A stretch of 64,000 bases of DNA from Pseudoalteromonas aliena SW19 (GTDB taxonomy: Bacteria; Pseudomonadota; Gammaproteobacteria; Enterobacterales; Alteromonadaceae), in NCBI RefSeq assembly GCF_014905615.1, contig NZ_AQGU01000025.1, positions 930,001 through 994,000 of the forward strand. Reading direction: 5' to 3'. This document shows positions 53,448-63,513 of this stretch, piece after piece. Under the pieces are notes generated by a model that made no database searches, had not been told where the DNA came from, and saw only the letters and a program-made list of their open reading frames with translations. The translations under genes and the position numbers were made by a program. How positions within the stretch are numbered: position 1 is the stretch's first letter; the number at the start of each line of letters is the position of its first letter.

Positions 53448-54757
53448 TACGCGCTCTCCAATACAAAGGCTGCACCTAAACCACCAGCAGCACAGGCTGT
53501 TGTTAATGCTAAACCGCCACCACGACGTTTAAGCTCGTATAAGCTTTGCGTAATTAAGCGAGCACCTGTTGCTGCAAATGGATGACCATATGCCAGTGAG
53601 CCGCCATTAACGTTAAACTTATCCATGTTAATTTCGCCAATTGCTTTGCTACGACCTAAATGCTCTTGCGCAAATTTGTCTGACGCAAACATTTTCATGT
53701 TAGCAAGTGTTTGTGATGCAAATGCTTCGTGCATTTCAATTAAATCTAAATCAGCAAGGGTAATGCCGGCTCTATCAAGTGCGATAGGCGTTGAATGAGC
53801 AGGACCCATTAGCATGTCTTTTTCAACACCAATGGCTGAAAACGCAAAACTACGTACGTAACCTAAAATTTCGTAACCCAGTGCTTTTGCTTTGCTTTCG
53901 CTCATCATCAGTACCGCTGCGGCACCATCTGTAAGTGGGGTTGCATTTGCAGCAGTTACTGAGCCATGTTGGCGGTCAAAAACAGGTTTAAGCTTTGCAT
54001 AGCCTTCAACCGTTGAGTTTTTACGAATGTTATTATCTTCTGAGATAAAGCCTTTGTATGGCGGTAAATGCGCCGTCATTACTTCATCTTTTAATTTGCC
54101 ATCGGCCCAGGCTTGAGTTGCAAGCGTATGAGAGCGATGCGCGAGTGCATCTTGATCTTCACGACTAATATTGTGCGTTTTAGCCATTTGCTCAGCAGTT
54201 TGCCCCATTGAAAGGCCTGTTGAGTACTCTGCAACCGCTGGCGGTACAGGTAGTAAATCTTTCAAACGCAGTTTTGAGAATATTTTTAAACGCTGACCAA
54301 GCGTGCGGGCTTTGTTTAAATCAACTAAGCTGCCTGCTAACTTTTTACTAACACCAATAGGAAGTACCGATGATGAATCTGCGCCACCTGCAATACCTAC
54401 ACTTACAGAGCCTGCCATAATAGATTCAGCTACATTGGCAATTGCCTGAAAACTAGTAGCACAAGCACGCGATACCGAATATGCATCAACTGATACAGGC
54501 ATACCTGTACCCAATACAATTTCACGGGCAATATTAGGTGCTTCTGGCATTTGTATTACTTGTCCAAATACCAGTTGATCGATTTCTGATTTATCAAAAT
54601 TTAGTCGTTCAAGCATCTCGTTTACGACTAACTTACCCATATCAAGTGCAGATATATGATGAAATGCAGTTGCTTGCTTAGCAAAAGGTGTACGTAAGCC
54701 GCTAACAATGGCAATACGATCGCCCTTTGGTGTTTTTAGTATATTTTGTTCAGACAT
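53447..54757 (-). CDS. fadI: Acetyl-CoA C-acyltransferase FadI
   Basis: A 436-residue thiolase, the last step of beta-oxidation, partner of FadJ. The active-site Cys ([11 protein letters not shown]), the '[19 protein letters not shown]' motif and C-terminal '[10 protein letters not shown]' are intact. Length suits FadI, not the shorter FadA. The ATG at 54757 overlaps the stop of a small upstream gene (TAATG). A GGGAGAG ribosome site and a FadR-like palindrome at 54773 lie just before it. Confidence 0.95.
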   Translation of the reverse strand: MSEQNILKTPKGDRIAIVSGLRTPFAKQATAFHHISALDMGKLVVNEMLERLNFDKSEIDQLVFGQVIQMPEAPNIAREIVLGTGMPVSVDAYSVSRACATSFQAIANVAESIMAGSVSVGIAGGADSSSVLPIGVSKKLAGSLVDLNKARTLGQRLKIFSKLRLKDLLPVPPAVAEYSTGLSMGQTAEQMAKTHNISREDQDALAHRSHTLATQAWADGKLKDEVMTAHLPPYKGFISEDNNIRKNSTVEGYAKLKPVFDRQHGSVTAANATPLTDGAAAVLMMSESKAKALGYEILGYVRSFAFSAIGVEKDMLMGPAHSTPIALDRAGITLADLDLIEMHEAFASQTLANMKMFASDKFAQEHLGRSKAIGEINMDKFNVNGGSLAYGHPFAATGARLITQSLYELKRRGGGLALTTACAAGGLGAAFVLESA

Positions 54758-54900
54758 TATGCTCTCCCGCTGACAGGTCTGACCTGTTTATTTTTCTCGA
54801 TTCTAAACAACCCGTGTACTAAAGCCAATAGATAAACTGTAATTAATGCAAATGCAGCAATATAAATAATCCACAAGCCCGTAAAATCCGCTACAACCAT
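54757..54900 (-). CDS. Small single-pass membrane protein coupled to fadI
   Basis: A 47-residue [23 protein letters not shown]... then [19 protein letters not shown], with one strong hydrophobic helix and a basic C-terminus. Its TAA overlaps the fadI ATG (TAATG), the usual sign of translational coupling. The ribosome site is weak. Being short, it is easily missed. It might be an assembly factor or simply a regulatory leader for fadI; the hydrophobic codon pattern argues for a real protein. Confidence 0.5.
   Translation of the reverse strand: MVVADFTGLWIIYIAAFALITVYLLALVHGLFRIEKNKQVRPVSGRA
54773..54787 (-). promoter_or_regulatory. FadR-like palindrome upstream of fadI
   Basis: ACAGGTC-T-GACCTGT is a perfect 15-bp palindrome 16 bases before the fadI start. 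It matches the GGTCNGACC core of FadR operators. It lies inside the coding region of the small ORF, near the fadI ribosome site. Confidence 0.5.
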
Positions 54901-55085
54901 ATGCTTTTTTAAACGCATTTACAAAATTTTGTGATAGGCTAAAAATCATTAATAAATAACGAACTATTTTAAAAAATACAGTCTAACCCTTGAGTTACAC
55001 AACTATAAACCTTATAAATAGGTCAGTATTTAACGCCTAAAACATTCAGGTATAAACCCAGCTGACGAGGAAAGTCGAAATTATT

Positions 55086-56042
55086 ATGGCAGCTAACGCA
55101 TTTTCACAATTAAAAACGTATTTAGATACACAAATTATTGGCCAGCCAGAGCTTACTCAAGCACTACTTATTGCAATTTTAGCCGATGGTCACTTATTAG
55201 TAGAGGGCCCTCCAGGGCTTGCCAAAACACGTGCTGTAAATGCACTGGCAAAAGGCATTGAAGGCTCGTTCCAGCGTGTACAATTTACACCAGACTTATT
55301 ACCTGCCGATGTCACAGGTACCGATATTTACCGTCAACAAACCAGTGAGTTTGTATTTGAAAAAGGCCCTCTTTTTCATAACCTTATTTTAGCCGACGAA
55401 ATTAACCGTGCTCCAGCAAAAGTACAATCAGCATTATTAGAAGCAATGGCAGAGCGCCAAGTCACTGTAGGTAAAAATACTTACCCACTTAGCGAACTGT
55501 TTCTAGTTATGGCAACGCAAAATCCGCTAGAGCAAGAAGGCACATACCCGCTACCAGAAGCCCAGTTGGATCGCTTTTTACTGCACCTTAGTATTGGCTA
55601 CCCTGGTGCAGAGCACGAACTAGATATACTGCGTTTAACGCGTGGCGAAGCGCTTAACGAGCAACAACCGGTAATGCAAAAAATTAGTCAAAGCGATTTA
55701 TTTGCAGCTCGTAAAGAAATACTAGCCCTGTATTTAGCTGAGCCGCTTGAGCAATATTTAGTGCAACTCATTATTGCCACCCGTGAAGGCGCTAAATTAG
55801 ACGCGCAACTTGGTAGCTGGATTGAATTTGGTGCAAGCCCACGTGCAACGATTGCACTTGATAAATGTGCTCGCGCCCACGCATGGTTACAAGGCCGTGA
55901 TTTTGTAGCCCCTGATGATATTCAAGCGGTTGTGCATAACGTACTGCGTCATCGCATTATTTTAAGTTACGAAGCGCAAGCCGATGGCATTACTAAAGAT
56001 CAGGTAATAAGCCGTATAGTTGAACTTGTAGCCGTACCATAA
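55086..56042 (+). CDS. MoxR family AAA ATPase
   Basis: A 318-residue ATPase. Walker A is GPPGLAKTRA and Walker B is 'LILADEINRAPAKVQSALLEAM'. MoxR chaperones are paired with von Willebrand factor A proteins, and the DUF58 and BatA/BatB genes downstream fit exactly. It probably helps mature or insert metal into a VWA-protein partner. First gene of a six-gene operon; the next start is 4 bases after its stop. Confidence 0.95.
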   Translation: MAANAFSQLKTYLDTQIIGQPELTQALLIAILADGHLLVEGPPGLAKTRAVNALAKGIEGSFQRVQFTPDLLPADVTGTDIYRQQTSEFVFEKGPLFHNLILADEINRAPAKVQSALLEAMAERQVTVGKNTYPLSELFLVMATQNPLEQEGTYPLPEAQLDRFLLHLSIGYPGAEHELDILRLTRGEALNEQQPVMQKISQSDLFAARKEILALYLAEPLEQYLVQLIIATREGAKLDAQLGSWIEFGASPRATIALDKCARAHAWLQGRDFVAPDDIQAVVHNVLRHRIILSYEAQADGITKDQVISRIVELVAVP

Positions 56043-56045
56043 GTC

Positions 56046-56990
56046 ATGCAAAAACAATTAGAATCCCAAGCATGGCTCAAACAGAGCCATAGCCACGGTG
56101 TTAATTTAGCACTTAAAGAGTTGATGTATTACAAAGCCAAAGCGCAATTGCTTGAGCTTGCCCTTAAGGTAAAAATAAAAAATACCTTAACAGGGCAATA
56201 TCTTGCGCCGCACAAAGGCCGAGGAATGGAATTTGCCGAAGTGCGACATTATCAGCAAGGTGACGATATTCGATCGATTGATTGGCGAGTCACTGCCCGT
56301 ACCGGCGAAACACACACAAAGCTCTTTCAAGAAGAAAAAGAACGCCCTGTGTTTGTGTTTACTGATTTTTCGAACTCAATGCTGTTTGGCTCAAAGTTAC
56401 TGTTAAAGTCAGTGCAAGCAGCGCACATAAGTGCCCTTGTTGCGTGGTCGGCGTGCCAGCGCGGCGATAGAATTGGCGGTATTGTGTTTAATCAGCATTC
56501 GCATTTAGAGCTTAAACCCAGTGCTCGCGAAAAAGCAGTCCTTAAGCTTTGCCATAATTTATGCGACAGCCACCAGCAAGCGCTCAACAATATCGATAAG
56601 GCAGCCACTAACAACTTTAGCGATAATCTAAAGCGCCTTAATCATTTAGCAAAGCCCGGCAGCTTAGTGTATTTAGTCTCTGACTTTAATGCCTTGGACG
56701 ATGCCAGCTTTAAGCAACTTGAAATATTAAGTCGTCACTGTGAGCTGATTGGTTGCCATATAAGCGATCCGTTTGAGCATCAGTTACCTGCGTTTAAGCA
56801 AGCTGTTACAGTTAGTGCAAATGGTCAAGATTTTTCCCTGCCATTAATGGATAACAGCTTTAGAGAACGCTTTGCTAAAAATGCGGAACACGCATTTAGC
56901 ACGCGCCTTAATCGCTTAACTAAATCAGGTCTTAATTTAATATCATTCAATGCAGCAACACCGCTTGAGCTGCAATTAGTGAGAAAATAA
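56046..56990 (+). CDS. DUF58 domain-containing protein
   Basis: A 314-residue protein with the DUF58 core 'EFAEVRHYQQGDDIRSIDWRVTARTGETHTKLFQEEKERPVF' followed by a VWA-like region with DFSNS (D-x-S-x-S MIDAS). DUF58 proteins always lie next to MoxR and Bat genes and bind metal through the VWA-like fold. Cytosolic or membrane-associated. It is 4 bases after moxR and 2 bases before the DUF4381 gene. Confidence 0.92.
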   Translation: MQKQLESQAWLKQSHSHGVNLALKELMYYKAKAQLLELALKVKIKNTLTGQYLAPHKGRGMEFAEVRHYQQGDDIRSIDWRVTARTGETHTKLFQEEKERPVFVFTDFSNSMLFGSKLLLKSVQAAHISALVAWSACQRGDRIGGIVFNQHSHLELKPSAREKAVLKLCHNLCDSHQQALNNIDKAATNNFSDNLKRLNHLAKPGSLVYLVSDFNALDDASFKQLEILSRHCELIGCHISDPFEHQLPAFKQAVTVSANGQDFSLPLMDNSFRERFAKNAEHAFSTRLNRLTKSGLNLISFNAATPLELQLVRK

Positions 56991-56992
56991 CC

Positions 56993-57427
56993 ATGCAAAC
57001 CAATCCACTCGATGGACTGCACGACATAATAGCGCCAAGCCAAGTAAATTGGTGGCCACTCGCCCCCGCTTGGTGGGTTATTATTGCACTGCTGTTTTTA
57101 ACACTGTGCACAGCTATTTATATATTTTACAAAAAACATAAATTTAAAAAGCCTAAACGCTATGCAATAGCATTAAGCCAAAGTGAGCAAAACCCTCAGC
57201 AACTGCATATTATTTTAAAACGTTTAGTGCTTGAGTATTACGACAAGCGCCTTGCTGCGCAACCTACTGCAAAATGGTGCACCACGCTTAATACGCTTAC
57301 CGGTTTAAACTTTACAGAACAAGAAATACTAAGCTTGTATAACCCCAACCAAAAAGATACAACACTGTGCGAAAAATTTCGCCAAGGTATTAAACAATTT
57401 AAAGTAAAGGAGCCAGTCCATGTTTGA
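56993..57427 (+). CDS. DUF4381 domain-containing membrane protein
   Basis: A 144-residue protein: a short N-terminus 'LDGLHDIIAPSQVNWWPLAPAWW' followed by one membrane helix (about 24-45) and a cytosolic helical tail. This is the small membrane protein regularly found between DUF58 and BatA in MoxR operons. Its stop overlaps the BatA start by 8 bases. Confidence 0.85.
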   Translation: MQTNPLDGLHDIIAPSQVNWWPLAPAWWVIIALLFLTLCTAIYIFYKKHKFKKPKRYAIALSQSEQNPQQLHIILKRLVLEYYDKRLAAQPTAKWCTTLNTLTGLNFTEQEILSLYNPNQKDTTLCEKFRQGIKQFKVKEPVHV

Positions 57428-58406
57428 ATTTAGCTGGCCATGGTTATTTTTATTACTCCCCTTGCCTTTGTTACTTTTACTATTAAAACCCGCTGCGAGT
57501 AACGCTAATACGCGTTTACGTATACCCAGTTTTGCAAAGCATAATTTAACCAGCCAAAGTATTGAGCCACAGTCGCGACGTTTAAATCCCCTCGAATGGA
57601 TAATTTGGTTATTGCTTGTGACGGCTGCCGCCAATCCAACATGGTTAGATGAGCCAATTTCATTACCAAATGAAGGCCGCGATATAATGCTAGCGGTTGA
57701 TTTATCAGGCTCTATGACCGAACAAGACATGGCTTACAATGGCCAATATGTTGACCGCCTTACTATGGTAAAAGCCGTACTCAGTGATTTTATAGAGCAG
57801 CGTCAAGGAGATAGGCTTGGGCTGATATTATTTGGCGATACCGCGTTTTTACAAACCCCGCTCACCCGCGACGTTAAAACAGTAAGTAAAATGCTCAGTG
57901 AAGCGCAAATTGGTTTAGTCGGGCGCGCCACAGCTATTGGTGATGCATTGGGTCTTTCGGTAAAACGTTTTGCCAATAAAGATAAAAGCAATCGTATTGT
58001 GGTGCTATTAACCGACGGACAAAACACCGCAGGTAACCTAAACCCCGAAGATGCCTTACTGCTAGCTCGCGAAGAAGGGATTAAAGTGTACACCATTGGC
58101 GTTGGCTCAGATAATCCGCGCGGCTTTAGCTTATTTAATATGGGTGGCTCTGGTGGCAGTAATTTAGATGAAAGCTTACTTAAAAAAATTGCCGAGCAAA
58201 CTGGCGGATTATACTTTAGAGCGAAAGATGTAGCAGGCCTTCAACAAATTTACGCAGAGCTTGATAAGCTTGAACCTATTAGCGCGGATGAACAAACATT
58301 TCGCCCACAAAGCTCATTATTTTACTACCCGTTACTTATCGCTATTTTACTGATTAGCTTAAAAGTAATACTTAGTACACTGCGTGCATTGAAGGAGCCA
58401 AACTGA
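57420..58406 (+). CDS. BatA-like von Willebrand factor A protein
   Basis: A 328-residue membrane protein. Two N-terminal membrane segments, then a VWA domain (about 90-290) with MIDAS residues DLSGS, Thr (RATAIGDA) and Asp (LLTDGQNT), and a C-terminal membrane helix (about 300-318). It forms part of the Bat envelope complex with BatB and BatD and the MoxR ATPase; the substrate is not known. The stop and next start overlap by 1 base. Confidence 0.92.
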   Translation: MFEFSWPWLFLLLPLPLLLLLLKPAASNANTRLRIPSFAKHNLTSQSIEPQSRRLNPLEWIIWLLLVTAAANPTWLDEPISLPNEGRDIMLAVDLSGSMTEQDMAYNGQYVDRLTMVKAVLSDFIEQRQGDRLGLILFGDTAFLQTPLTRDVKTVSKMLSEAQIGLVGRATAIGDALGLSVKRFANKDKSNRIVVLLTDGQNTAGNLNPEDALLLAREEGIKVYTIGVGSDNPRGFSLFNMGGSGGSNLDESLLKKIAEQTGGLYFRAKDVAGLQQIYAELDKLEPISADEQTFRPQSSLFYYPLLIAILLISLKVILSTLRALKEPN

Positions 58407-60328
58407 TGGATTTTGAATTTATTCGCCCCGCTCTTCTATGGTTACTCATACCTGCTGTGGCATTATTTTTTGTTGCCTTAATTAAGCATAAAAAAACCAC
58501 CAGTGAGCAGCTAATTGCACCGCATTTAGCACAATTTATAATGAGCGAAGCAAACACTAAAGCCAGCCAGCCACTTTGGCTTGTTGCATTATTTTGCAGC
58601 CTTGGCATTTTATTTAGTGCTGGACCTAGTTTTGAGAAAAAACAAGTTCCTGTATTTCAAAGTAAAAGTGCCCGTGTAATTGTTATGGACATGTCGTACT
58701 CGATGTACAGCACCGATATTTTACCAAATCGGTTAATGCAATCACGCTTTAAAGCGCTTGATATGATTGAACTATTCAAAGAAGGTGATACCGCGCTTGT
58801 CGCTTACGCAGGAACGGCCTATACAATATCGCCACTGACAAACGACGCTGCAACACTCAGCAACTTAATTCCAAGCTTAAGCCCTGAAATAATGCCTGAC
58901 AAAGGCTCAAACGTTTTAGCCGGTCTTGATATGGCCAAAGAGCTATTAACGCAAGCGGGCTATATTGATGGCGACATTATTTTAGTGACTGACGGTATTG
59001 ACCAACAAGAACAAAGCGACGTAAGTAGCTTTACCAGTAACACCCAATATAGATTAAATATATATGGCGTAGGGACCGCTCAAGGCGCTCCAATTAAGTT
59101 ACCTGAAGGTGGTTTTTTGAAAGACAGATACGGCCAAATTGTAGTACCTACACTCAATGCCAACCAGCTTAAAAATTTAGCATCGAGCAGTGGTGGTAAA
59201 TTTGCTAGTTACCAACCTAGTAATAACGACATAAGTACGTTTGCCCCAAATGCACAGAGTGAATTATTGAAAGACGAAAAACAAAGCCATGCGCTTTGGC
59301 GAATAGATGCAGGTATATACGGACTCTTGTTATTACTGCCATTTGGCTTGTATTTATTTAGACGCGCCGCCTTGTTAGGCGCATTTTTAGCTTTTGGCTT
59401 TTTACCGCAGCAAAATGCATATGCCGTAGAGCTCCCTACTCTTTTGAAAAATGCAGATCAACGTGCATTGCAGGCGTATAAAAATAAAGAATACGAGGCA
59501 GCAACACAGGCTCAATCGAGTGAGCTAAAAGGCGCTGCGCTTTATCAGCAAGGTAATTTTGATGCTGCACTTAATGAATTTAATAGTGATAAGTCGGCTA
59601 CCGGTTTATACAACTACGGTAATGCCCTTGCCAAAGCTGGCAAGCTTGAGGACGCTATTGAAGCTTATAAACAAGCCCAAGCCTTACAAGATGACTTTAC
59701 GCAAGCAGCCGATAACCAAGCCTTGGTTGAGCAATTACTAAATCAACAAGAGCAACAAAACCAGCAAGATCAGCAAAGCGACGGCGACGACTCTAAAGAC
59801 CAAGATGATAGCCAGAAAAAAGATGATCAAAAGCAAGGACAAAATTCTGATGAGTCAAAGCAGGATCAGCAACAAAATGGTGATAAAAGCGACTCTGAAA
59901 AAGGCGAAAACGAAAGTCAGAGCCCGAGCGATGAAAAATCGGATAAAGAGCCTGAACAATCAAAAGATCAACAAGGCGAGCAATCAGACAAACAAAATGA
60001 ACCTGATATGCAAGCCCAGCCACAAAGTGAACAAGGGCAAAATAAAGACGCTGAGCAACCCAAAAAAGACGAGCAGCAACAAAATAAGCCAAAGGCAATG
60101 AGTGAGCAACCTGCCACTGATGAGCAAAAACAAAATGCGCAGCAAGAGGCTATGCAAGCTCAAGCCAGTGAGCTCACTAATGAAGAAAAAGAAAAAGCCC
60201 AACAGATTAATCAATTACTTAGAAAAGTACCGGATGATCCGGCTATTTTATTACGGAATAAAATGCAATTAGAAGCCCAAAAAAGACAATATAAACGTCG
60301 CCCTACAGGAGTCGAAAAATCATGGTAA
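58406..60328 (+). CDS. BatB-like VWA protein with TPR and a Gln/Asp/Lys-rich tail
   Basis: A 640-residue fusion of BatB and BatC functions: membrane segments, a VWA domain (DMSYS MIDAS, about 92-280), a second pair of membrane segments (about 300-340), TPR-like helices (about 355-440), then a low-complexity Gln/Asp/Lys/Ser-rich stretch (about 450-590), and a basic end. The low-complexity tail is a long, flexible charged linker, probably periplasmic. It overlaps the BatD gene by 7 bases. Confidence 0.9.
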   Translation: MDFEFIRPALLWLLIPAVALFFVALIKHKKTTSEQLIAPHLAQFIMSEANTKASQPLWLVALFCSLGILFSAGPSFEKKQVPVFQSKSARVIVMDMSYSMYSTDILPNRLMQSRFKALDMIELFKEGDTALVAYAGTAYTISPLTNDAATLSNLIPSLSPEIMPDKGSNVLAGLDMAKELLTQAGYIDGDIILVTDGIDQQEQSDVSSFTSNTQYRLNIYGVGTAQGAPIKLPEGGFLKDRYGQIVVPTLNANQLKNLASSSGGKFASYQPSNNDISTFAPNAQSELLKDEKQSHALWRIDAGIYGLLLLLPFGLYLFRRAALLGAFLAFGFLPQQNAYAVELPTLLKNADQRALQAYKNKEYEAATQAQSSELKGAALYQQGNFDAALNEFNSDKSATGLYNYGNALAKAGKLEDAIEAYKQAQALQDDFTQAADNQALVEQLLNQQEQQNQQDQQSDGDDSKDQDDSQKKDDQKQGQNSDESKQDQQQNGDKSDSEKGENESQSPSDEKSDKEPEQSKDQQGEQSDKQNEPDMQAQPQSEQGQNKDAEQPKKDEQQQNKPKAMSEQPATDEQKQNAQQEAMQAQASELTNEEKEKAQQINQLLRKVPDDPAILLRNKMQLEAQKRQYKRRPTGVEKSW

Positions 60329-61980
60329 TGCGATTATTTTGCTGTTTATTGCTGTTAAGTGCGATGCCTTTGTGGGCTGCCACCAAATTAGAAGCCAGCG
60401 TAAATAAAAACCCTGTGTTAGCGGGTGAGTTTTTTATGCTTAATATATCGGTAGATGATACCGTTAAAGGCGATCAGCCTGATACGTCAGCACTATTAAA
60501 AGACTTTGTGGTAGGACCGACTAGCTTAAGCTCGCGCACCAATATTGTTAACGGCAGTATAAATAAACAAACTACGTGGTCTGTAAAGTTAATGACCCGT
60601 GCAGAGGGCGATTACACAATCCCAGCATTTAGCGTTGCGGGGTTAACCTCACAGCCTATTAAACTAAAAGTGGCAAAACGCTCTGTTGATGCAGATAAAA
60701 ATAACGAAATATTTTTAAAAACGTCGCTCTCGAGTAATTCATTATTTGTGCAAGAAGCCGGTGTCTATACTGTTAAACTTTATCTGGCGAAAGAACTACT
60801 TGATGGCAGTTTAAGCACACCAAGTATGGAAGACGCTCAGCTGACCCAATTAGGTAAACAAAAAGAGAGTTATGAACTTGTTGACGGTAAACGCTACCTC
60901 GTTATTACTCGAGAGTATTTGATCCAGCCGCAAAAAAGTGGCGCTTACACAATTGCGGGCCCTGCTTTTCAAGGTCGAGTACAACAAAATTACCGACAAT
61001 TAGAAGTGTCGGCCCTTGGCGACGATCAGCAACTAGAGATCAAACCCATTCCAAGTGATTATAAAGGTGCGTGGTTACCAAGTGAGCTAGTTAACCTTAA
61101 CGAAGAGTGGCAGCCTAACGATAATACCGTCGAAGTAGGTACACCTATCACACGAACAATTACACTGACCGCACTTGGTGTCACAAAAGAGCAATTACCT
61201 GAAATTTCTATGCCCACCATTGATGGCATACGTAGTTACCCTGATAAAAAAGAAAATAACAATGCAGTACGTGATGGTCGAGTTGTATCGCAACAAACTG
61301 CTTCGTATGCGTTGCTACCACAAAAACCGGGGACTTACACCCTGCCTGAAATAAAGCTACCTTGGTTTAATACAAAAATGAATCGTATTAGCATGGCTAC
61401 ACTCCCAGCGCGAACAGTGACTGTAATACCAAGCAGTAATGCCATTAGCCCGGCAATAAATAACAGCCAGCAAAATGTAAATACGCTAGCTCCTGCGCCA
61501 AATAACAATGTAAACGTCTCACATACACAATCAGTGCAAGTACAAAATCAAACGCCTCTATGGCTTATTATTGTTGCAGTATTGGGTTATGTTTTATGGA
61601 TTGCGACTGTGATGTTTTATTGGTTTAACCGTTCTACTAAAAACACCATAAAAAAATCACAGCCTACTGCAAGCACCATTAATCAACCTAGTTTAAAAAA
61701 GCTGGTTGCAGCCGCAAAATTAAACGACAATAAAGCATTTTATAATGAGCTTAATAATTATGCAGTGCAGATTACAAATAAAAATGTGGGTTCAATCGAT
61801 GCATTACGCGACGCTGTAAATGACAGCCAATTAGATAGCCATATTGCCCAACTACAGGCACAACTTTATAGTAATAAAGCTACAAGCTGCGAGCTTAATG
61901 CTATCATTAAAATTCTTGAGAAATATCAAGCTCAAGCATCAAAGTCGCAACAACCTGTATTAAAAGATCTTTATAAATAA
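60322..61980 (+). CDS. BatD-like protein
   Basis: A 552-residue membrane protein: signal peptide (residues 1-20, 'LLLLSAMPLWA'), several beta-sandwich repeats in the periplasm (about 25-400, 'ASVNKNPVLAGEFFMLNISVDD'), one membrane helix (about 410-435), and a cytosolic helical tail. BatD is the large periplasmic partner of BatA/BatB. It is the last gene of the MoxR operon. A sigma-factor gene follows 60 bases later. Confidence 0.9.
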   Translation: MVMRLFCCLLLLSAMPLWAATKLEASVNKNPVLAGEFFMLNISVDDTVKGDQPDTSALLKDFVVGPTSLSSRTNIVNGSINKQTTWSVKLMTRAEGDYTIPAFSVAGLTSQPIKLKVAKRSVDADKNNEIFLKTSLSSNSLFVQEAGVYTVKLYLAKELLDGSLSTPSMEDAQLTQLGKQKESYELVDGKRYLVITREYLIQPQKSGAYTIAGPAFQGRVQQNYRQLEVSALGDDQQLEIKPIPSDYKGAWLPSELVNLNEEWQPNDNTVEVGTPITRTITLTALGVTKEQLPEISMPTIDGIRSYPDKKENNNAVRDGRVVSQQTASYALLPQKPGTYTLPEIKLPWFNTKMNRISMATLPARTVTVIPSSNAISPAINNSQQNVNTLAPAPNNNVNVSHTQSVQVQNQTPLWLIIVAVLGYVLWIATVMFYWFNRSTKNTIKKSQPTASTINQPSLKKLVAAAKLNDNKAFYNELNNYAVQITNKNVGSIDALRDAVNDSQLDSHIAQLQAQLYSNKATSCELNAIIKILEKYQAQASKSQQPVLKDLYK

Positions 61981-62040
61981 TTACTACGATACTCAGGTCT
62001 TCTTTTGCAATAAATTATAATTTTTAATAAAAAAGTACTT

Positions 62041-62598
62041 ATGCTTGGAAAGAAAAAATCAAACAATCAGGTCTTAATTAATATGGTAGAGAAACAAAAA
62101 CGCTATGAAGCCTTGGTGCACGTTTACAATAAGGAGCTTTATCGCTTTGCTTATTGGTTGTGCCGAGATCCGCACATAGCAGATGATTTAGTCCAAGAAA
62201 CGTTTTTACGTGCTTGGCGTTCACTTGACTCTTTGCTTGACCAAAAAGCAGCTAAACCATGGCTACTGACTATATTACGCAGAGAAAATGCACGCAGATT
62301 TGAACGTAAACAGTTTGATTACAGCGACGTAGAAAACGACACGCTTGTTGATGAAACCAGCCATTCATTAGACGATGAAATGGAACAAACGGTAATTCAA
62401 CGTCAAATTGCACTATTGTCAGATGAATACCGTGAGCCATTATTATTACAAGTTGTAATGGGGTGCTCTGGTGAAGAAATTGCAGACATACTCGATTTAA
62501 ATAAAAACACGGTAATGACTCGTTTATACCGTGCTAGAAATCAACTTAAAGAGGCCTTAAGCCGTGATGATGAACAACTTAAAGGGGCATCAAAATAA
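62041..62598 (+). CDS. ECF-type RNA polymerase sigma factor
   Basis: A 185-residue sigma-70 family factor of ECF type: region 2 'YNKELYRFAYWLCRDPHIADDLVQETFLRAWRSLD' and region 4 'LDLNKNTVMTRLYRARNQLKEAL' are both clear. Two possible ATGs, 62041 and 62083; neither has a strong ribosome site. Its stop overlaps the ATG of the DUF3379 gene (TAATG), the pattern of an ECF factor with its own anti-sigma. The regulon is unknown. Confidence 0.92.
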   Translation: MLGKKKSNNQVLINMVEKQKRYEALVHVYNKELYRFAYWLCRDPHIADDLVQETFLRAWRSLDSLLDQKAAKPWLLTILRRENARRFERKQFDYSDVENDTLVDETSHSLDDEMEQTVIQRQIALLSDEYREPLLLQVVMGCSGEEIADILDLNKNTVMTRLYRARNQLKEALSRDDEQLKGASK

Positions 62599-63350
62599 TG
62601 GATGAACTTGAGTTTCGTCGCCGCACTATTGCGCAGCCAAACGACATTGATAAGGAGCTTATGGAGTTTGCCGACAATAACCCAGAGCGACAAAGTTTTA
62701 TTAACGACATGAAAGAATTTGATCAATATATCCAAGATGCGCTTGATATACCTGTGCCTGAAAATCTTGCGGATCGCATTCTTTTAAACACATCATTAAA
62801 AGAAAAAGCGTTGCAAGATGAACAAGCAGCTGGTGACAATGTAGTAGATGCCCGCTCGCGATTTAAATTTGATCGCGTACATCTTGCATTAGCGGCATCA
62901 TTTTTCGTCGCTATTGGTGCATTTTTTATGAGTACAGAGCAAAATATTGCCCACGAAGCAGGTGAACATGCCCTCGCCCACGTGTACTACGAAATTAATG
63001 CACTTGATAAGAAAGAACCGATTAGCTTGCAAAGCGTTAACGACAAGCTCGCTGTTTTAGGCGGTCATATCGAAGAGCTACCAGGTGCAATAACCTATGC
63101 GATGTTTTGCGATTTTAAAGGTGAAAAAGGCTTACATTTAATTTTTGAATCTGACTTTGGTCCTATGACTGTATTTATAGTGCCTTCTGAAAATAAGTCA
63201 TTTGGCTTTGGCGATGATAATTTTCGTGATGAGCGTTTTGAAGGTCATATCAATCGAGGCTCACAAGCAGATACTATTTTAGTGGCAAGTGTTGGAGCTC
63301 CTCTCAATATTTATAACGAACGCGTTACAGGCGCCATTCGCTGGCTTTAA
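62598..63350 (+). CDS. DUF3379 protein, likely anti-sigma partner
   Basis: A 250-residue protein. The N-terminal 95 residues are cytosolic and rich in charge ('DELEFRRRTIAQPNDIDKELMEFADNN'), followed by a membrane helix near residues 95-112 and a periplasmic beta domain. The single membrane pass plus coupling to the sigma factor suit an anti-sigma factor that senses envelope signals. The DUF3379 assignment rests on the conserved N-terminal pattern and on this pairing. Confidence 0.88.
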   Translation: MDELEFRRRTIAQPNDIDKELMEFADNNPERQSFINDMKEFDQYIQDALDIPVPENLADRILLNTSLKEKALQDEQAAGDNVVDARSRFKFDRVHLALAASFFVAIGAFFMSTEQNIAHEAGEHALAHVYYEINALDKKEPISLQSVNDKLAVLGGHIEELPGAITYAMFCDFKGEKGLHLIFESDFGPMTVFIVPSENKSFGFGDDNFRDERFEGHINRGSQADTILVASVGAPLNIYNERVTGAIRWL

Positions 63351-63363
63351 AACAAACAAATTC

Positions 63364-63392
63364 ACCGCTTAGTTTTTACTGAGCGGTTTTTT
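63364..63392 (+). terminator. Terminator of the sigma/DUF3379 operon
   Basis: ACCGCTTAGT (63364-63373) pairs with ACTGAGCGGT (63378-63387) with one T-G wobble. Loop TTTT; TTTTTATT follows. Confidence 0.88.
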
Positions 63393-63513
63393 ATTAAGTA
63401 ACATCTAATAAATTCTTCCTTTTATACTTAAAACCTCTGATTTTTAAAGTAATTAATTAAATTCCTCATGAAAGTAAATTATAATCGCGGCTCGATTAAA
63501 ATTAAGGATTTTC

